NCBI RefSeq assembly: GCF_011927635.1
Contig: NZ_JAATJB010000010.1
Location: 105,011 to 169,010, forward strand
DNA from: Sphingomonas trueperi
GTDB taxonomy: Bacteria > Pseudomonadota > Alphaproteobacteria > Sphingomonadales > Sphingomonadaceae
Length of the DNA: 64,000 bases
Direction of reading: 5' to 3'
The position numbers and the translations under genes are program-made. How positions within the stretch are numbered: position 1 is the first letter of the stretch; every line of letters starts with the position of its first letter. Shown piece by piece: positions 12,389 to 21,772 of this stretch. The notes under the pieces were generated by a model that was not told where the DNA came from, did not search any database, and saw nothing but the letters and a program-made list of their open reading frames with translations.

Positions 12389-13294
12389 ATGACGGACGTA
12401 CGGAGCACCGCGCCCGCTTTGCGCCAGAGCACCGAGTCGGTGGCGCAAACGGCGAGCGGCTATGGCATGTTGTTGGTCGCGGTGGCGGCGCTGGTCTTCG
12501 GCGGACTGGCCTTCACGCAGATCGATCGGCTGCCGGACTGGATGGTGGTCGCGTGGATCGTGCTCGCGTCGCTCGTCTTCCTCTTCGTGCTGTGCGGCTT
12601 CTACCTGCTCCAGCCCAACCAGGCGGCGGCGATCCTGCTGTTCGGCGACTATCGCGGCACCGATCGCACCACCGGCCTGCGCTGGTCCTGGCCGTGGCTG
12701 ATCAAGACCAAGGTCTCGGTCCGCGCCAACAACATGATTTCGGACAAGATCAAGGTGAACGACCTGCGCGGCAACCCGATCGAGATGGCGGCGCAGGTGG
12801 TGTGGCGGGTGACCGACACCGCGCAGGCGCTGTTCGACGTCGACGACTACAAGGCCTTCGTGAACGTCCAGATCGAGGCGGCGGTGCGCACCATCGGCTC
12901 GCGCTATCCCTATGACGATTTCGAGCATCAGGAAGTCACCCTGCGCGGCAACCACGACCAGGTCGGCGGCGAGCTCCGCGCCGAGCTGATCGAGCGATTG
13001 CTGGTGGCAGGCATCACCGTCGACGAATGCGGCTTCACCCATCTCGCCTATGCGCAGGAGATCGCCGGCGCGATGCTGCGGCGCCAGCAGGCCCAGGCGG
13101 TGGTCGCGGCGCGCAAGGCGCTGGTCGAGGGCGCGGTCGGCATGGTCGAGATGGCGCTGGACCAGCTCTCGGCGAAGAATGTCGTGGAGCTGGACGACGA
13201 GCGTCGCGCCGCGATGGTCTCGAACCTGATGGTGGTGCTGTGCGGCGAGCGCGACACCCAGCCGGTGGTGAATGCCGGTTCGCTCTATCAGTAA
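12389..13294 (+). CDS. SPFH (band 7/prohibitin-like) domain membrane protein
   Basis: The 301-residue protein has two N-terminal membrane helices (about residues 27-42 and 51-73) and then an SPFH domain containing [25 protein letters not shown], the usual opening of the band 7 fold. The remaining region is helical and alanine-rich, as in stomatin-like proteins. SPFH proteins assemble into large rings at the membrane and often control proteases. The ATG follows an ideal AGGAGGG site. It is the first of three closely spaced genes with a DNA-binding-type and a small membrane protein. Confidence 0.9.
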   Translation: MTDVRSTAPALRQSTESVAQTASGYGMLLVAVAALVFGGLAFTQIDRLPDWMVVAWIVLASLVFLFVLCGFYLLQPNQAAAILLFGDYRGTDRTTGLRWSWPWLIKTKVSVRANNMISDKIKVNDLRGNPIEMAAQVVWRVTDTAQALFDVDDYKAFVNVQIEAAVRTIGSRYPYDDFEHQEVTLRGNHDQVGGELRAELIERLLVAGITVDECGFTHLAYAQEIAGAMLRRQQAQAVVAARKALVEGAVGMVEMALDQLSAKNVVELDDERRAAMVSNLMVVLCGERDTQPVVNAGSLYQ

Positions 13295-13303
13295 GGCCGT
13301 CGC

Positions 13304-13522
13304 GTGAGCGTCCCCCCGCAGAAAAAGGCGTTCCCGCTCCGCCTCGATCCGGCGCTCTACGCGGCGATCGAGCGGAGCGCGGCGACCGACCTGCGCAGCG
13401 TCAACGCGCAGGTGGAGTGCCTGCTGCGCGAGGCGCTGGCGCGGCGGGGGGTGAAGCTGGCGGACCCGGTGCGCCCCAGGCGCGGCCGCCCGCCCAAGCA
13501 GGTGGAAGGAGACGAGGAATGA
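13304..13522 (+). CDS. Arc-type ribbon-helix-helix protein with AT-hook-like tail
   Basis: This 72-residue protein has the Arc/MetJ ribbon-helix-helix pattern: a beta strand (KKAFPLRLDPALYAAI), then two helices (about residues 20-45). Its C terminus has an RRGRPPK stretch, which is the core of an AT-hook, a minor-groove binding motif for AT-rich DNA. It starts with GTG nine bases after the SPFH gene and overlaps the following gene by ATGA. It is likely a DNA-binding regulator or antitoxin-like protein; no toxin gene is recognisable next to it. The AT-rich palindrome upstream of the operon is its obvious candidate target. Confidence 0.8.
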   Translation: MSVPPQKKAFPLRLDPALYAAIERSAATDLRSVNAQVECLLREALARRGVKLADPVRPRRGRPPKQVEGDEE

Positions 13523-13761
13523 GCGAGGAGGATGTGCGCCCGGGCTTCTGGTTCAAGCCCAAGGCGTTCGGCTATGGCGCGACGCCGGTGACGTGGCAGG
13601 GCTGGCTGGTCGTGGCGCTGTTCGTGCTGCTGACGGGGTTGATCCTGCGCCTGGCGATGCCGCGGCACCCGCTGTTCCTGGCGCTGCTCGCGCCGCTGAC
13701 GCTGGCACTGGTCTGGATCAGCTGGGCGAAGACCGACGGGGCGTGGCGCTGGCGGCCCTGA
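13519..13761 (+). CDS. Small two-helix membrane protein, third gene of SPFH operon
   Basis: The 80-residue product has a polar start, then two hydrophobic segments (about residues 27-46 and 51-68) separated by a short RHP loop, and ends in a Trp/Arg-rich tail. Its ATG overlaps the stop of the ribbon-helix-helix gene (ATGA) and is preceded by GGAGACGAGG, so it is translationally coupled. I do not recognise the family. The layout suggests a membrane partner of the SPFH protein. Confidence 0.75.
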   Translation: MSEEDVRPGFWFKPKAFGYGATPVTWQGWLVVALFVLLTGLILRLAMPRHPLFLALLAPLTLALVWISWAKTDGAWRWRP

Positions 13762-13882
13762 ACGGCGTGCCGCAGGAACGACCGAAATCGCTTTCTCCGT
13801 TTCACTGTTCCGCTTATGTACCGGGCATGCCGCGCTTCGCCTCGTTCCTGTCGCCGCTCCCCCTCCTTTGGGAGCCCCGCCG

Positions 13883-14479
13883 ATGATCGCCCACCTCCGC
13901 GGCGCACTGGCGTCCAGCGGCGCCGATCATGCGGTGATCGACGTGAACGGCGTGGGCTATCTGGTCGGGGCGTCGGCCAAGACGCTCGACAAGCTGGGCG
14001 CGGTGGGCGAGCAGGTCACCATCCATACCGAGATGCTGGTCAGCGAGGATTCGATCCGGCTGATGGGCTTCGCCACCGCCGACGAGCGCGACTGGTTCAA
14101 GCTGCTGACCAGCGTGCAGGGGGTGGGGGCCAAGGTGGCACTGGCGATCCTATCGATCCTCGCCCCCGAGGAACTGCGCACCGCCGTCGCCCGCGCCGAT
14201 TCCGCGACGATCGCGCGGGCGAACGGGGTGGGGCCGAAGCTCGCCCAGCGCATCGTCAACGAGCTGAAGGACAAGGCCGGCGGCCTCGCGCTCGGCGGGG
14301 TCGGTGCCACGGCGGCACCCAGCGGCGGGGCGGGGGCCGATGCGGTGTCGGCGATGCTCAACCTCGGCTTCAAGCCCGCCGAGGCCAGCGCGGCGGTCAA
14401 CGCGGCCAGCGACGAGCTCGGCCCGGCAGCAACGCTCGACGCGCTCGTCCGCCTCGCGCTGCGCAAGGCGGCGAAGTAG
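13883..14479 (+). CDS. ruvA: Holliday junction branch migration protein RuvA
   Basis: RuvA binds Holliday junctions as a tetramer and directs the RuvB motor. The 198-residue protein has the N-terminal OB-fold domain ([11 protein letters not shown]..., residues 1-65), two helix-hairpin-helix motifs ([12 protein letters not shown] and [17 protein letters not shown]) and a C-terminal three-helix domain that contacts RuvB. ATG 13883 gives the conserved N terminus; five codons upstream there is a weaker alternative. ruvB lies about 1.6 kb downstream with two genes in between, and no ruvC is in the window. Confidence 0.97.
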   Translation: MIAHLRGALASSGADHAVIDVNGVGYLVGASAKTLDKLGAVGEQVTIHTEMLVSEDSIRLMGFATADERDWFKLLTSVQGVGAKVALAILSILAPEELRTAVARADSATIARANGVGPKLAQRIVNELKDKAGGLALGGVGATAAPSGGAGADAVSAMLNLGFKPAEASAAVNAASDELGPAATLDALVRLALRKAAK

Positions 14480-14483
14480 CATC

Positions 14484-15041
14484 GTGGAAATCGAAGTCTC
14501 CGCCGAGGCGAAGGACAAGCGCCTCAACCGCCGCGTCGCGATCACCGTGGTGGTGCTGTCGGTCGCGACCGGGCTGTGCAACATCAAGGACGGCAACATC
14601 GTCCAGTCGATGGAACAGGCGCAGTCCGGCTCGGTCGACCTGTGGAACGAATATCAGGCCACCAAGACCAAGCAGCACCTCGCCGAAACCAGCCGCGCGC
14701 AGATCGCGGCGGTGGCGAGCGATCCGGCGAGAGTCGCCCCGATCCTGCACGGGCTCGATGCCGATATCGCCAAGTACAAGCAGGAGGCACCCAGGCTCGC
14801 CGAGCAGGCCAAGGCGCAGGCGGCGCTGTACGACGCGCTCAACGTCCATGACGACCAGTTCGACGCCAGCGACGCGGCGATCGCCACCGCGATCTCGGTC
14901 GCGGCCGTCTCGGCGCTGGCGGAGAGCAGCTGGCTGCTGGTGGTCGCCTGGGTGTTCGGCGCGTTCGGGCTGTTCATGGGGCTGTGCGGCTTCGCCGGCT
15001 GGGGCTTCCATCCCGACGTGCTGAGCACGCTGCTGGGATGA
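14484..15041 (+). CDS. DUF4337 family membrane protein
   Basis: The 185-residue product has one N-terminal membrane helix (about 21-37), a long helical coiled segment in the middle with the pattern LWNEYQATKTKQHLAE typical of DUF4337, and a pair of membrane helices near the C terminus (about 131-150 and 152-172). Function of the family is unknown. The GTG start is five bases after the ruvA stop, so it probably shares the ruvA transcript. No ATG fits the N-terminal sequence better. Confidence 0.8.
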   Translation: MEIEVSAEAKDKRLNRRVAITVVVLSVATGLCNIKDGNIVQSMEQAQSGSVDLWNEYQATKTKQHLAETSRAQIAAVASDPARVAPILHGLDADIAKYKQEAPRLAEQAKAQAALYDALNVHDDQFDASDAAIATAISVAAVSALAESSWLLVVAWVFGAFGLFMGLCGFAGWGFHPDVLSTLLG

Positions 15042-15055
15042 GGGGCAGGGCGCCC

Positions 15056-15946
15056 CTAGAGCAACGGCGTCGGCAGCGGCTCGCCGGCGAAATGCGCGTC
15101 GAGATTGGCGACCACCAGCGCCGCCATCGCCGCGCGCGTCTCCGCCGTGGCGCTGCCCTGATGGGGGGCGAGCACCACCTGCTCCATCGCGCGCAGCGCC
15201 TCGGGCACGTGGGGCTCATCGGCGAACACGTCCAGCCCCGCGCCGGCGATGGTGCCTGCCCACAGGGCTGTGACAAGCGCATCCTCGTCGACCAGGCTGC
15301 CGCGCGCGACGTTGACCAGCACGCCGGCCGGGCCGAGCCTGTCCAGCACGGCGGCATCCACCACGTGCGCCGTCGCCGCGGTGCCGGGTGCCGCCAGGAT
15401 CAGCACGTCGCTTTCCTCCGCCAGGCTGGCGATGTCGGGCACATAGCGCCAGGGAAGCGATTTCGCGCTGCGGGCGGTGTAGAGCAGCTCGCGCGCGAAG
15501 GGCGCGGCGCGGGCGGCGATGGCGGCGCCGATCTTGCCCATCCCGAAAATGCCGATGCGGCGGCCGCTGGCATGCCGGCCGAGCGGTGCCTTCCAGCCGC
15601 CGCGGCGCACCAGCGCGTCGTTGGCGGCGATCCGGCGCTGTACCGCCAGCATCAGCCCGATGGCGAGATCGGCGACGTCCTCGGTCAGCACGTCGGGGGT
15701 GGTCGACACCCGCACGCCGCGGGCGCGCAACGCATCGAGATCCAGCCCGTCATAGCCGACCCCGTTGATCGCGACGATCTCCAGTTCGGGCAGCCGATCG
15801 AGCATCGCCGCATCCAGCTGCAGCTGACCGCCGCCGACGATCGCGCGCGTGGTCGCGGGTGGGGTGCGCTCGTGCAGCGTGAAGCGCCGCGCGAGTTCGG
15901 CGCGGAGCGAGTCGGAAATGGCGGTTGCCACGTACAGATCGACCAT
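15056..15946 (-). CDS. D-2-hydroxyacid dehydrogenase (glyoxylate/hydroxypyruvate reductase-like)
   Basis: The 296-residue protein belongs to the D-isomer-specific 2-hydroxyacid dehydrogenases, which reduce 2-keto acids with NAD(P)H. The nucleotide-binding glycine motif GIFGMGKIG lies near residue 136; the catalytic arginine is in [10 protein letters not shown], the glutamate in DVFADEP, and the histidine in LAPHQGSAT. Residues after the glycine motif are [15 protein letters not shown], with a basic residue that would fit NADP. The exact substrate cannot be deduced; glyoxylate or hydroxypyruvate is most likely. It is divergent from ruvB. Confidence 0.9.
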   Translation of the reverse strand: MVDLYVATAISDSLRAELARRFTLHERTPPATTRAIVGGGQLQLDAAMLDRLPELEIVAINGVGYDGLDLDALRARGVRVSTTPDVLTEDVADLAIGLMLAVQRRIAANDALVRRGGWKAPLGRHASGRRIGIFGMGKIGAAIAARAAPFARELLYTARSAKSLPWRYVPDIASLAEESDVLILAAPGTAATAHVVDAAVLDRLGPAGVLVNVARGSLVDEDALVTALWAGTIAGAGLDVFADEPHVPEALRAMEQVVLAPHQGSATAETRAAMAALVVANLDAHFAGEPLPTPLL

Positions 15947-16035
15947 GCGCCCCTAGATGCGCACTTCGCCGCGGCTTTGCCAGTCCAGCCAATCGACCGG
16001 CGCGTGCGCGGCGGCTACAATGTGATTTCCTTGCC

Positions 16036-17058
16036 ATGACCGACACCGATCGCCTCCTCACCGCCGGCCGCCGCGCCGAAGACGTCGACGCCGCGCTGCG
16101 TCCCAAGTCGCTCGACGAGTTCGTCGGGCAGAAGGCGGCGCGCGAGAATCTGCGCGTGTTCATCGATGCCGCCAGAGCGCGCGGCGATGCGCTGGACCAT
16201 GTGCTGTTCTTCGGGCCGCCGGGATTGGGCAAGACCACGCTCGCCCAGATCATCGCGCGCGAGATGGGGGTGGGGTTCCGCTCGACTTCCGGCCCCGTGA
16301 TCGTCAAGTCGGGCGATCTGGCGGCGCTGCTCACCAATCTCGAGGACGGCGACGTGCTGTTCATCGACGAGATCCACCGGCTCAATCCGGCGGTGGAGGA
16401 AGTGCTCTATCCCGCGATGGAAGACCGCGCGCTCGACCTGATGATCGGCGAAGGGCCTTCGGCGCGCAGCGTGCGGATCGATCTGCCGCGCTTCACGCTG
16501 GTCGGGGCGACGACGCGGCAGGGGCTGCTGACCACGCCGCTGCGCGACCGCTTCGGCATTCCGGTGCGATTGCAGTTCTACACCGTCGATGAGCTGGAGC
16601 GGGTGGTAACCCGGGCCGCCGGGCTGCTGGGGCTCGACATCGCCGCCGATGGGGCGCGTGAAGTCGCGCGCAGGTCTCGGGGGACGCCGCGCATCGCCGG
16701 GCGGCTGCTGCGCCGGGTGCGCGATTTCGCCAACGTCTTCGGCGAGGCGGTGGTGCACGCCAAGGTCGCCGATGCGGCGCTCAACCGGCTGGAGGTCGAC
16801 GGGCTGGGGCTCGACGCGATGGACCGGCGCTATCTGATGATGATCGCCGACGTCTATCGCGGCGGCCCGGTGGGGGTGGAGACGCTCGCCGCCGGCCTGA
16901 GCGAGCCGCGCGATACCGTCGAGGAAGTGATCGAGCCCTATCTGATTCAGCTCGGCCTGATCGCGCGGACGGCGCGGGGGCGGTGCCTGAACGGGCCGGG
17001 CTGGAAGCATCTCGGCCTCAATCCGCCGGCTGGATCGCAGGACGGGCTGTTCGACTAG
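16036..17058 (+). CDS. ruvB: Holliday junction branch migration ATPase RuvB
   Basis: RuvB is the hexameric AAA+ motor that drives branch migration with RuvA. The 340-residue product has Walker A (GPPGLGKTT near residue 60), Walker B with DEIH ([10 protein letters not shown]), sensor 1 (LVGATTR) and a C-terminal winged-helix domain. Length and all motifs are standard. Its TAG stop overlaps the TAG stop of the convergent thiL gene within the tetranucleotide CTAG, so the two coding regions share bases 17056-17057. Confidence 0.98.
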   Translation: MTDTDRLLTAGRRAEDVDAALRPKSLDEFVGQKAARENLRVFIDAARARGDALDHVLFFGPPGLGKTTLAQIIAREMGVGFRSTSGPVIVKSGDLAALLTNLEDGDVLFIDEIHRLNPAVEEVLYPAMEDRALDLMIGEGPSARSVRIDLPRFTLVGATTRQGLLTTPLRDRFGIPVRLQFYTVDELERVVTRAAGLLGLDIAADGAREVARRSRGTPRIAGRLLRRVRDFANVFGEAVVHAKVADAALNRLEVDGLGLDAMDRRYLMMIADVYRGGPVGVETLAAGLSEPRDTVEEVIEPYLIQLGLIARTARGRCLNGPGWKHLGLNPPAGSQDGLFD

Positions 17059-17954
17059 GCGCCGTGTTCGAAGCCCAGCCGATCTGGCAGCGGGAGCGGT
17101 GTGCCGGCATCGTGGAGCGTCAGGCCTGCGCCCTCGCTGAACGCGCCGAGGCACGTCGCTGCCAGCGGCAGTGGTCCCGGTGGCGCCGCGAACAGCAGCT
17201 CGTAATCGTCGCCCGCGGTCGCGGCGGCAAGACGCGCCGCGCGGTCGCCGCCGCGCACCGCCTGATAGTCCGCCGAAAGCGGCAGGGCGGCGAGGTCGAT
17301 CGTCACCCCCAGCCCGCTGGCCTCGGCCATCCGCGTCGCGTCGATCAGCAGCCCGTCGGACACGTCCATCATCGCGTGCACGCCCGAGGCGAGCGCCTGG
17401 CCCTCCTCCAGCCGCGGCGTCGGGCGACGGTAGCGCGCGAGCAGCGTCGCCGGGCCCTCTCCCGTCCTCGCCACCTCCAGCCCCGCACCGCCATCGCCGA
17501 TCGTGCCGGTGACGTAGAGCAGATCGCCCGCCTGCGCGCCGTTCCTTGCCGGAGCATGGGGCGAGCGCCCGAGCGCCGTCAGCGACAGCGTCCGCGGCAC
17601 GCCTGGGGGCGCCTTCACCGTGTCGCCACCGATCAGCGGGCAGGCGAAGGCCGCCAGCGCGGCGTCCAGCCCTGCCAGGAACGACGAGTCCCAGGCCTCG
17701 TCGCCCGCGAGCGGATAGCCGAGCAGCACGCCCTCCGGCACCGCGCCCTTGGCGGCGAGATCGGACAGGTTTACCGCCACCAGCTTCCAGGCGACGTCCT
17801 CCGCCGGATCGTCCGGCAGATAGTGGACGCCCTCCACCAGTAGGTCGTGCGTGAGGACGAGATCGCCGAGCACGGCCGCATCGTCGCGCAGCCCGCGCGC
17901 TCCGGCATGGAGCGGCAGGTGACGAAGATAGGCAAGGAACGCCGCCTCGTTCAT
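17055..17954 (-). CDS. thiL: Thiamine-monophosphate kinase ThiL
   Basis: ThiL phosphorylates thiamine monophosphate to the active cofactor thiamine pyrophosphate, using ATP. The 299-residue protein shows the PurM-like fold markers: DDAAVL near residue 23, [21 protein letters not shown], the GGDTVKAP loop, and [14 protein letters not shown]. The ATG gives [10 protein letters not shown], the usual N terminus; a GTG four codons upstream (17966) is possible. It follows nusB on the same strand, 28 bases away, the nusB-thiL pairing seen in many bacteria. Confidence 0.95.
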   Translation of the reverse strand: MNEAAFLAYLRHLPLHAGARGLRDDAAVLGDLVLTHDLLVEGVHYLPDDPAEDVAWKLVAVNLSDLAAKGAVPEGVLLGYPLAGDEAWDSSFLAGLDAALAAFACPLIGGDTVKAPPGVPRTLSLTALGRSPHAPARNGAQAGDLLYVTGTIGDGGAGLEVARTGEGPATLLARYRRPTPRLEEGQALASGVHAMMDVSDGLLIDATRMAEASGLGVTIDLAALPLSADYQAVRGGDRAARLAAATAGDDYELLFAAPPGPLPLAATCLGAFSEGAGLTLHDAGTPLPLPDRLGFEHGA

Positions 17955-17982
17955 CCCGCCCGGCACGGGGCAGGGGCGGGCA

Positions 17983-18444
17983 TCAACCGCGTGCGTCCTT
18001 GGCGATCGCGTCCAGAATGCCGTTCACGAACCCCTTTTCACGGCGATCGTAAAAGGCGTCGGTGACATCCAGATATTCGCTGATCACCGCCGCGGTCGGC
18101 ACGTCGGCGCGGGCGAGCAGCTCATAGGTGCCGGCGCGCAGGATCTGGCGCATCGGCTTGTCGAGCCGCTCCAGCGTCCAGCCGGTGCTCAGCTTGGCGG
18201 CGATGATGCCGTCGATCTCCTCGCGGCGGGCGTCGGCGCCGCTGACGATGTCGTCGAAAAAGGCGATGTCGGCGTCGGCATATTCGACGTCCTCGATGAT
18301 CGCGCCGAGCCGGTGCTGGTGGAACTCGTGCAGCAGCGCCGGGATCGAGGTGCCCTCCATCTCGCGCTGGTACAGCGCCTGGACGGCACCGAGGCGCGCG
18401 GCGGCGCGGGCCTTGGAACGGGAGCGTGCTTGCGGACTGGCCAT
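17983..18444 (-). CDS. nusB: Transcription antitermination factor NusB
   Basis: NusB with NusE recognises boxA RNA and supports rRNA antitermination. The 153-residue all-helical protein has RSKARAAARLGAVQALYQREM at the N terminus, part of the RNA-binding surface, and the conserved C-terminal block AVISEYLDVTDAFYDRREKGFVNGILDAIA. It sits 12 bases downstream of hisD on the same strand, so it is probably read from the hisG promoter. Confidence 0.96.
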   Translation of the reverse strand: MASPQARSRSKARAAARLGAVQALYQREMEGTSIPALLHEFHQHRLGAIIEDVEYADADIAFFDDIVSGADARREEIDGIIAAKLSTGWTLERLDKPMRQILRAGTYELLARADVPTAAVISEYLDVTDAFYDRREKGFVNGILDAIAKDARG

Positions 18445-18456
18445 ATTCTTACTCTA

Positions 18457-19743
18457 TCACTTTAGACGGATCGCGACCGACTTCGCGTGCGCGGGCAGGC
18501 CTTCGGCTTCTGCGAGCGCGACCGCGGCGGGGCCGATCGCGGCGAGCCCGGACGGATCCAGGCTCAGGAACGAGGTGCGCTTCATGAAATCGAGCACCGA
18601 CAGGCCCGATGCGAAGCGCGCGCGCCGCCCGGTGGGCAGCACATGGTTGGGGCCGGCGACATAATCGCCGACGGCTTCGGGCGTATAGCGGCCGAGGAAC
18701 ACCGATCCGGCATGGCGGACCATGTCGAACAGCGGCTCGGCATCGTCGCAGGCGAGTTCGAGATGCTCGGGCGCGAGGCGATCGACCAGCGGCATCGCGG
18801 TGGGCAGGTCGGGCACCAGGATGATCGCGCCGTTCGCGTCCCAGCTGGTACGTGCGGTGGCGCCGGTCGCCAGCGTCGCGATCTGCGCGTCGACCGCCGC
18901 CGCGACCTTGTCGGCAAAGGCGGCATCGTCGGTGAACAGGATCGACTGGCTGGTGGGGTCGTGCTCGGCCTGGCTGAGCAGGTCGGCGGCGATCCATTGG
19001 GGATCGTTCTTGCCGTCGGCCACCACGACGATTTCGGACGGGCCCGCGACCATGTCGATGCCGACCACGCCGTAGAGCTGGCGCTTGGCCTCCGCCACCC
19101 AGGCATTGCCCGGCCCGGTGACGACGTCGACCGGCGCGATCGTCTCGGTGCCATAGGCCAGTGCGGCCACCGCCTGCGCACCGCCCACGCGGTACAGCTC
19201 GTCGACGCCCGCGACATGCGCGGCGGCGAGGACCAGCGGGTTCACCTCGCCGTTGGGCGTCGGCGTGACCATCACCAGCCGGCGCACGCCCGCCGCCTTG
19301 GCGGGAATCGCGTTCATCAGCACCGAGCTGGGATAGGCCGCGCGGCCGCCGGGGACATAGACGCCCGCTGCATCGACCGGCGTCCAGCGCGCGCCGAGGC
19401 GGATGCCCTGCGCGTCGGTTTCGTCGCGATCCTCGGGGCGCTGCTTCGAATGATAGACCGCGATCCGCTCGGCGGCGAGTTCGAGTGCGTCGCGCAGCTC
19501 GGGTGTCAGCCCCTCATAGGCGGCGAGGCAGTCGGCGCGGTCGATCGTCCAGCCCGAGCGGTCCAGATCGTGCTTGTCGAACAGCCGGGTCAGGTCGCGC
19601 AGCGCGACATCGCCTTCGTCGCGGACGCGCTTGATGATGTGGGTGACGTTGCGCGCGACATCGTCGTCCGCTTCGCGGCGGGCGTTGACCAACGCGGTGA
19701 AGGCTTGCGTGAAACCGGCGTCGGTGGAGTTCAGGCGGATCAT
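18457..19743 (-). CDS. hisD: Histidinol dehydrogenase HisD
   Basis: HisD catalyses the last two oxidations of histidine synthesis, from L-histidinol through the aldehyde to L-histidine, with NAD and zinc. The 428-residue product shows the family blocks [30 protein letters not shown] and the active-site stretch [13 protein letters not shown] containing a zinc-ligand histidine; a further ligand region is LAPEHLEL. The start ATG overlaps the end of hisG by four bases, so the two are translationally coupled. Confidence 0.98.
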   Translation of the reverse strand: MIRLNSTDAGFTQAFTALVNARREADDDVARNVTHIIKRVRDEGDVALRDLTRLFDKHDLDRSGWTIDRADCLAAYEGLTPELRDALELAAERIAVYHSKQRPEDRDETDAQGIRLGARWTPVDAAGVYVPGGRAAYPSSVLMNAIPAKAAGVRRLVMVTPTPNGEVNPLVLAAAHVAGVDELYRVGGAQAVAALAYGTETIAPVDVVTGPGNAWVAEAKRQLYGVVGIDMVAGPSEIVVVADGKNDPQWIAADLLSQAEHDPTSQSILFTDDAAFADKVAAAVDAQIATLATGATARTSWDANGAIILVPDLPTAMPLVDRLAPEHLELACDDAEPLFDMVRHAGSVFLGRYTPEAVGDYVAGPNHVLPTGRRARFASGLSVLDFMKRTSFLSLDPSGLAAIGPAAVALAEAEGLPAHAKSVAIRLK

Positions 19744-20390
19744 GCCACGGCCTTTCGGAAGCCGTCGACCAGCGGCACGACTTCGCTCGCGCGCGTCTTG
19801 AACGCGGCGCGGTTGACGATCAGGCGGCTGGTCACCTCGGCGATCACTTCCACCTCGACCAGTCCGTTTTCCTTCAGCGTGCGGCCCGAGGAGACGAGGT
19901 CGACGATGCGCGGGGCGAGCCCCAGCACCGGCGCCAGCTCCATCGCGCCGTTGAGCTTGACGCACTCGGCCTGCACCCCGCGCGCCTCGAAATGGGCGCG
20001 GGTGATGTGCGGATATTTGGTCGCGACGCGGACATGGCTCCAGCCGCGCGGATCGTCCTGTTCGGCGAGCGCCACCGGCTCGGCGACCGAGATGCGGCAA
20101 TGGCCGATGCCCAGGTCGACCGGCGCGTAGAGCTCCGAATAGTCGAACTCGGCGAGCACGTCCGAACCCACGATCCCCAGATGCGCGGCGCCGTGCGCGA
20201 CGAAGGTCGCCACGTCGAAGGCGCGCACCCGGATCAGGTCGATCGCCGGGTTGTTGGTCGCGAAACGCAGCGCGCGCGAGTTCTTATCGGAAAAGGCGGC
20301 TTCGGGCACGATGCCGACCGCCGCCAGCAGCGGCAGCGCCTCTTCGAGAATCCGGCCTTTCGGCACGGCAAGGATCAACGGCTCGGTCAT
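19740..20390 (-). CDS. hisG: ATP phosphoribosyltransferase HisG, short form
   Basis: HisG condenses ATP and PRPP in the first, feedback-regulated step of histidine synthesis. At 216 residues it is the short form, which lacks the C-terminal regulatory domain and in known cases needs HisZ as regulatory partner; hisZ is not in this window. The motifs [16 protein letters not shown] at the N terminus and the PRPP loop [15 protein letters not shown] near residue 160 are intact. It leads the hisG-hisD-nusB-thiL run. Confidence 0.96.
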   Translation of the reverse strand: MTEPLILAVPKGRILEEALPLLAAVGIVPEAAFSDKNSRALRFATNNPAIDLIRVRAFDVATFVAHGAAHLGIVGSDVLAEFDYSELYAPVDLGIGHCRISVAEPVALAEQDDPRGWSHVRVATKYPHITRAHFEARGVQAECVKLNGAMELAPVLGLAPRIVDLVSSGRTLKENGLVEVEVIAEVTSRLIVNRAAFKTRASEVVPLVDGFRKAVA

Positions 20391-20450
20391 GGGTGCGGGG
20401 GCTTTACTTGGGGGCGGCCATGGGCGCAACACGCGCCAAAGGGGAAGCGC

Positions 20451-21533
20451 ATGGCGTCCGAAGCAGAGAACCGCAAGAGTTTTGCCATCCAGGCCGACTA
20501 TTGTACGGCGATGGATGCGCCGATCACCGCGCGCATCTGTACCGCGCTGGGGCAGGGGATCAGCCGAAGCAGCGAGACGGGGCGGCGGGTGCTCGACTGG
20601 CCGGGCGAGCCGGTGGCCGACGCGCTGGTGCTGCGGCTGGTGGGCGGGCTGCATGCGCTGCATCGGCGCGGCGTGATCGAGCTGCGGCGCATCTTCACGG
20701 GCGAGGAGACCGATATTGGCCGGATGGCCACGGCGCTCGATGCGGTGCTCTGCGCCTATGACCTGCCGCTGATGCCCTGGCTCTACGGCCCGCCCCAGAC
20801 CAACGAGGCGGCGCGTTCGAACGGGTTGATGACCGGGCTGCTGCATCTGGCGGCGCGCTATGGCCCGCGTTTCGAACTGCTCGAGATCGGGTCGAGCGCC
20901 GGGCTGAACCTGATGCTGGGGCGCTACCGCTTCGATCTGGGCGGGGTGGCGGCCGGCCCGGCCGAGTCGCCGCTGGTGCTGCGGCCCGAATGGCGGGGCA
21001 GCCCGCCGCCCGCGGTGCCGGTGGCGATCGTCTCCGCCCGCGGCGTCGACATCGCCCCGCTCGACCTGACCGACGACCGCGATGCCGATCGGCTGCAGGC
21101 CTATGTCTGGGTCGATGCGGTGGCGCGGCAGGCGCGGCTGGACACCGGAATCGCGATGCTGCGCGCCGATCCGGTGCGGCTGGAGCGCGGCGATGCCGCC
21201 GATTGGCTCGAAGCCCGTCTCGCCGAGCCGCAGCCGGCGGGCGTCACCCGGGTGCTGATGCACTCGGTCGTCTGGCAATATCTGCGGCCCGAGGCGCAGG
21301 CGCGCATCGCCGCGAGGATGGAGGCAGCCGGCGCCGCCGCGACGCCCGAGCGCCCGCTCGGCTGGGTGATGATGGAGCCCAATCGCGACCTCGCCGCGCA
21401 GGAGGTGCGGGTGCGCGGCTGGCCCGGCGACACGCCGATGGAACTGGTCGCGCGGACGCATGCGCACGGCGCCTGGGTCGAGGGGCTCGCGCCGCCCTAT
21501 GACACCACGCCTTATGTGATGCGGGTCGCCTGA
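20451..21533 (+). CDS. DUF2332 domain-containing protein
   Basis: The 360-residue product matches the DUF2332 family by its pattern: an N-terminal helical block, [15 protein letters not shown] near residue 112, [20 protein letters not shown] near residue 145, and MHSVVWQYL near residue 270. The second block looks like a methyltransferase SAM-binding loop ([10 protein letters not shown]), and the overall order agrees with a Rossmann methyltransferase fold, but I know of no demonstrated activity for the family. The ATG is preceded by GGGGAAG. It is divergent from hisG. Confidence 0.82.
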   Translation: MASEAENRKSFAIQADYCTAMDAPITARICTALGQGISRSSETGRRVLDWPGEPVADALVLRLVGGLHALHRRGVIELRRIFTGEETDIGRMATALDAVLCAYDLPLMPWLYGPPQTNEAARSNGLMTGLLHLAARYGPRFELLEIGSSAGLNLMLGRYRFDLGGVAAGPAESPLVLRPEWRGSPPPAVPVAIVSARGVDIAPLDLTDDRDADRLQAYVWVDAVARQARLDTGIAMLRADPVRLERGDAADWLEARLAEPQPAGVTRVLMHSVVWQYLRPEAQARIAARMEAAGAAATPERPLGWVMMEPNRDLAAQEVRVRGWPGDTPMELVARTHAHGAWVEGLAPPYDTTPYVMRVA

Positions 21534-21772
21534 CGGCCGCGCTGGCGGCCCTCCCACGCACTGCCGGCAGACGGCACCGTCGCCCTTGCGGGAGCAACGC
21601 GTTGCTCCTGCTCGTCTTTCACCGTTGAGCGCGAATTTTCATCCCTGCATCATTGACAGTTTTGCCGTTTTGTCGGACTTAAAAGATCGAAGCCGCGTCT
21701 GTCGCGGTGATCTGTGTCCGCTGCAGCGATCGGGAAAGCCCGAGCCGGTGGACGTCGAAAGGGGAGGACGGC

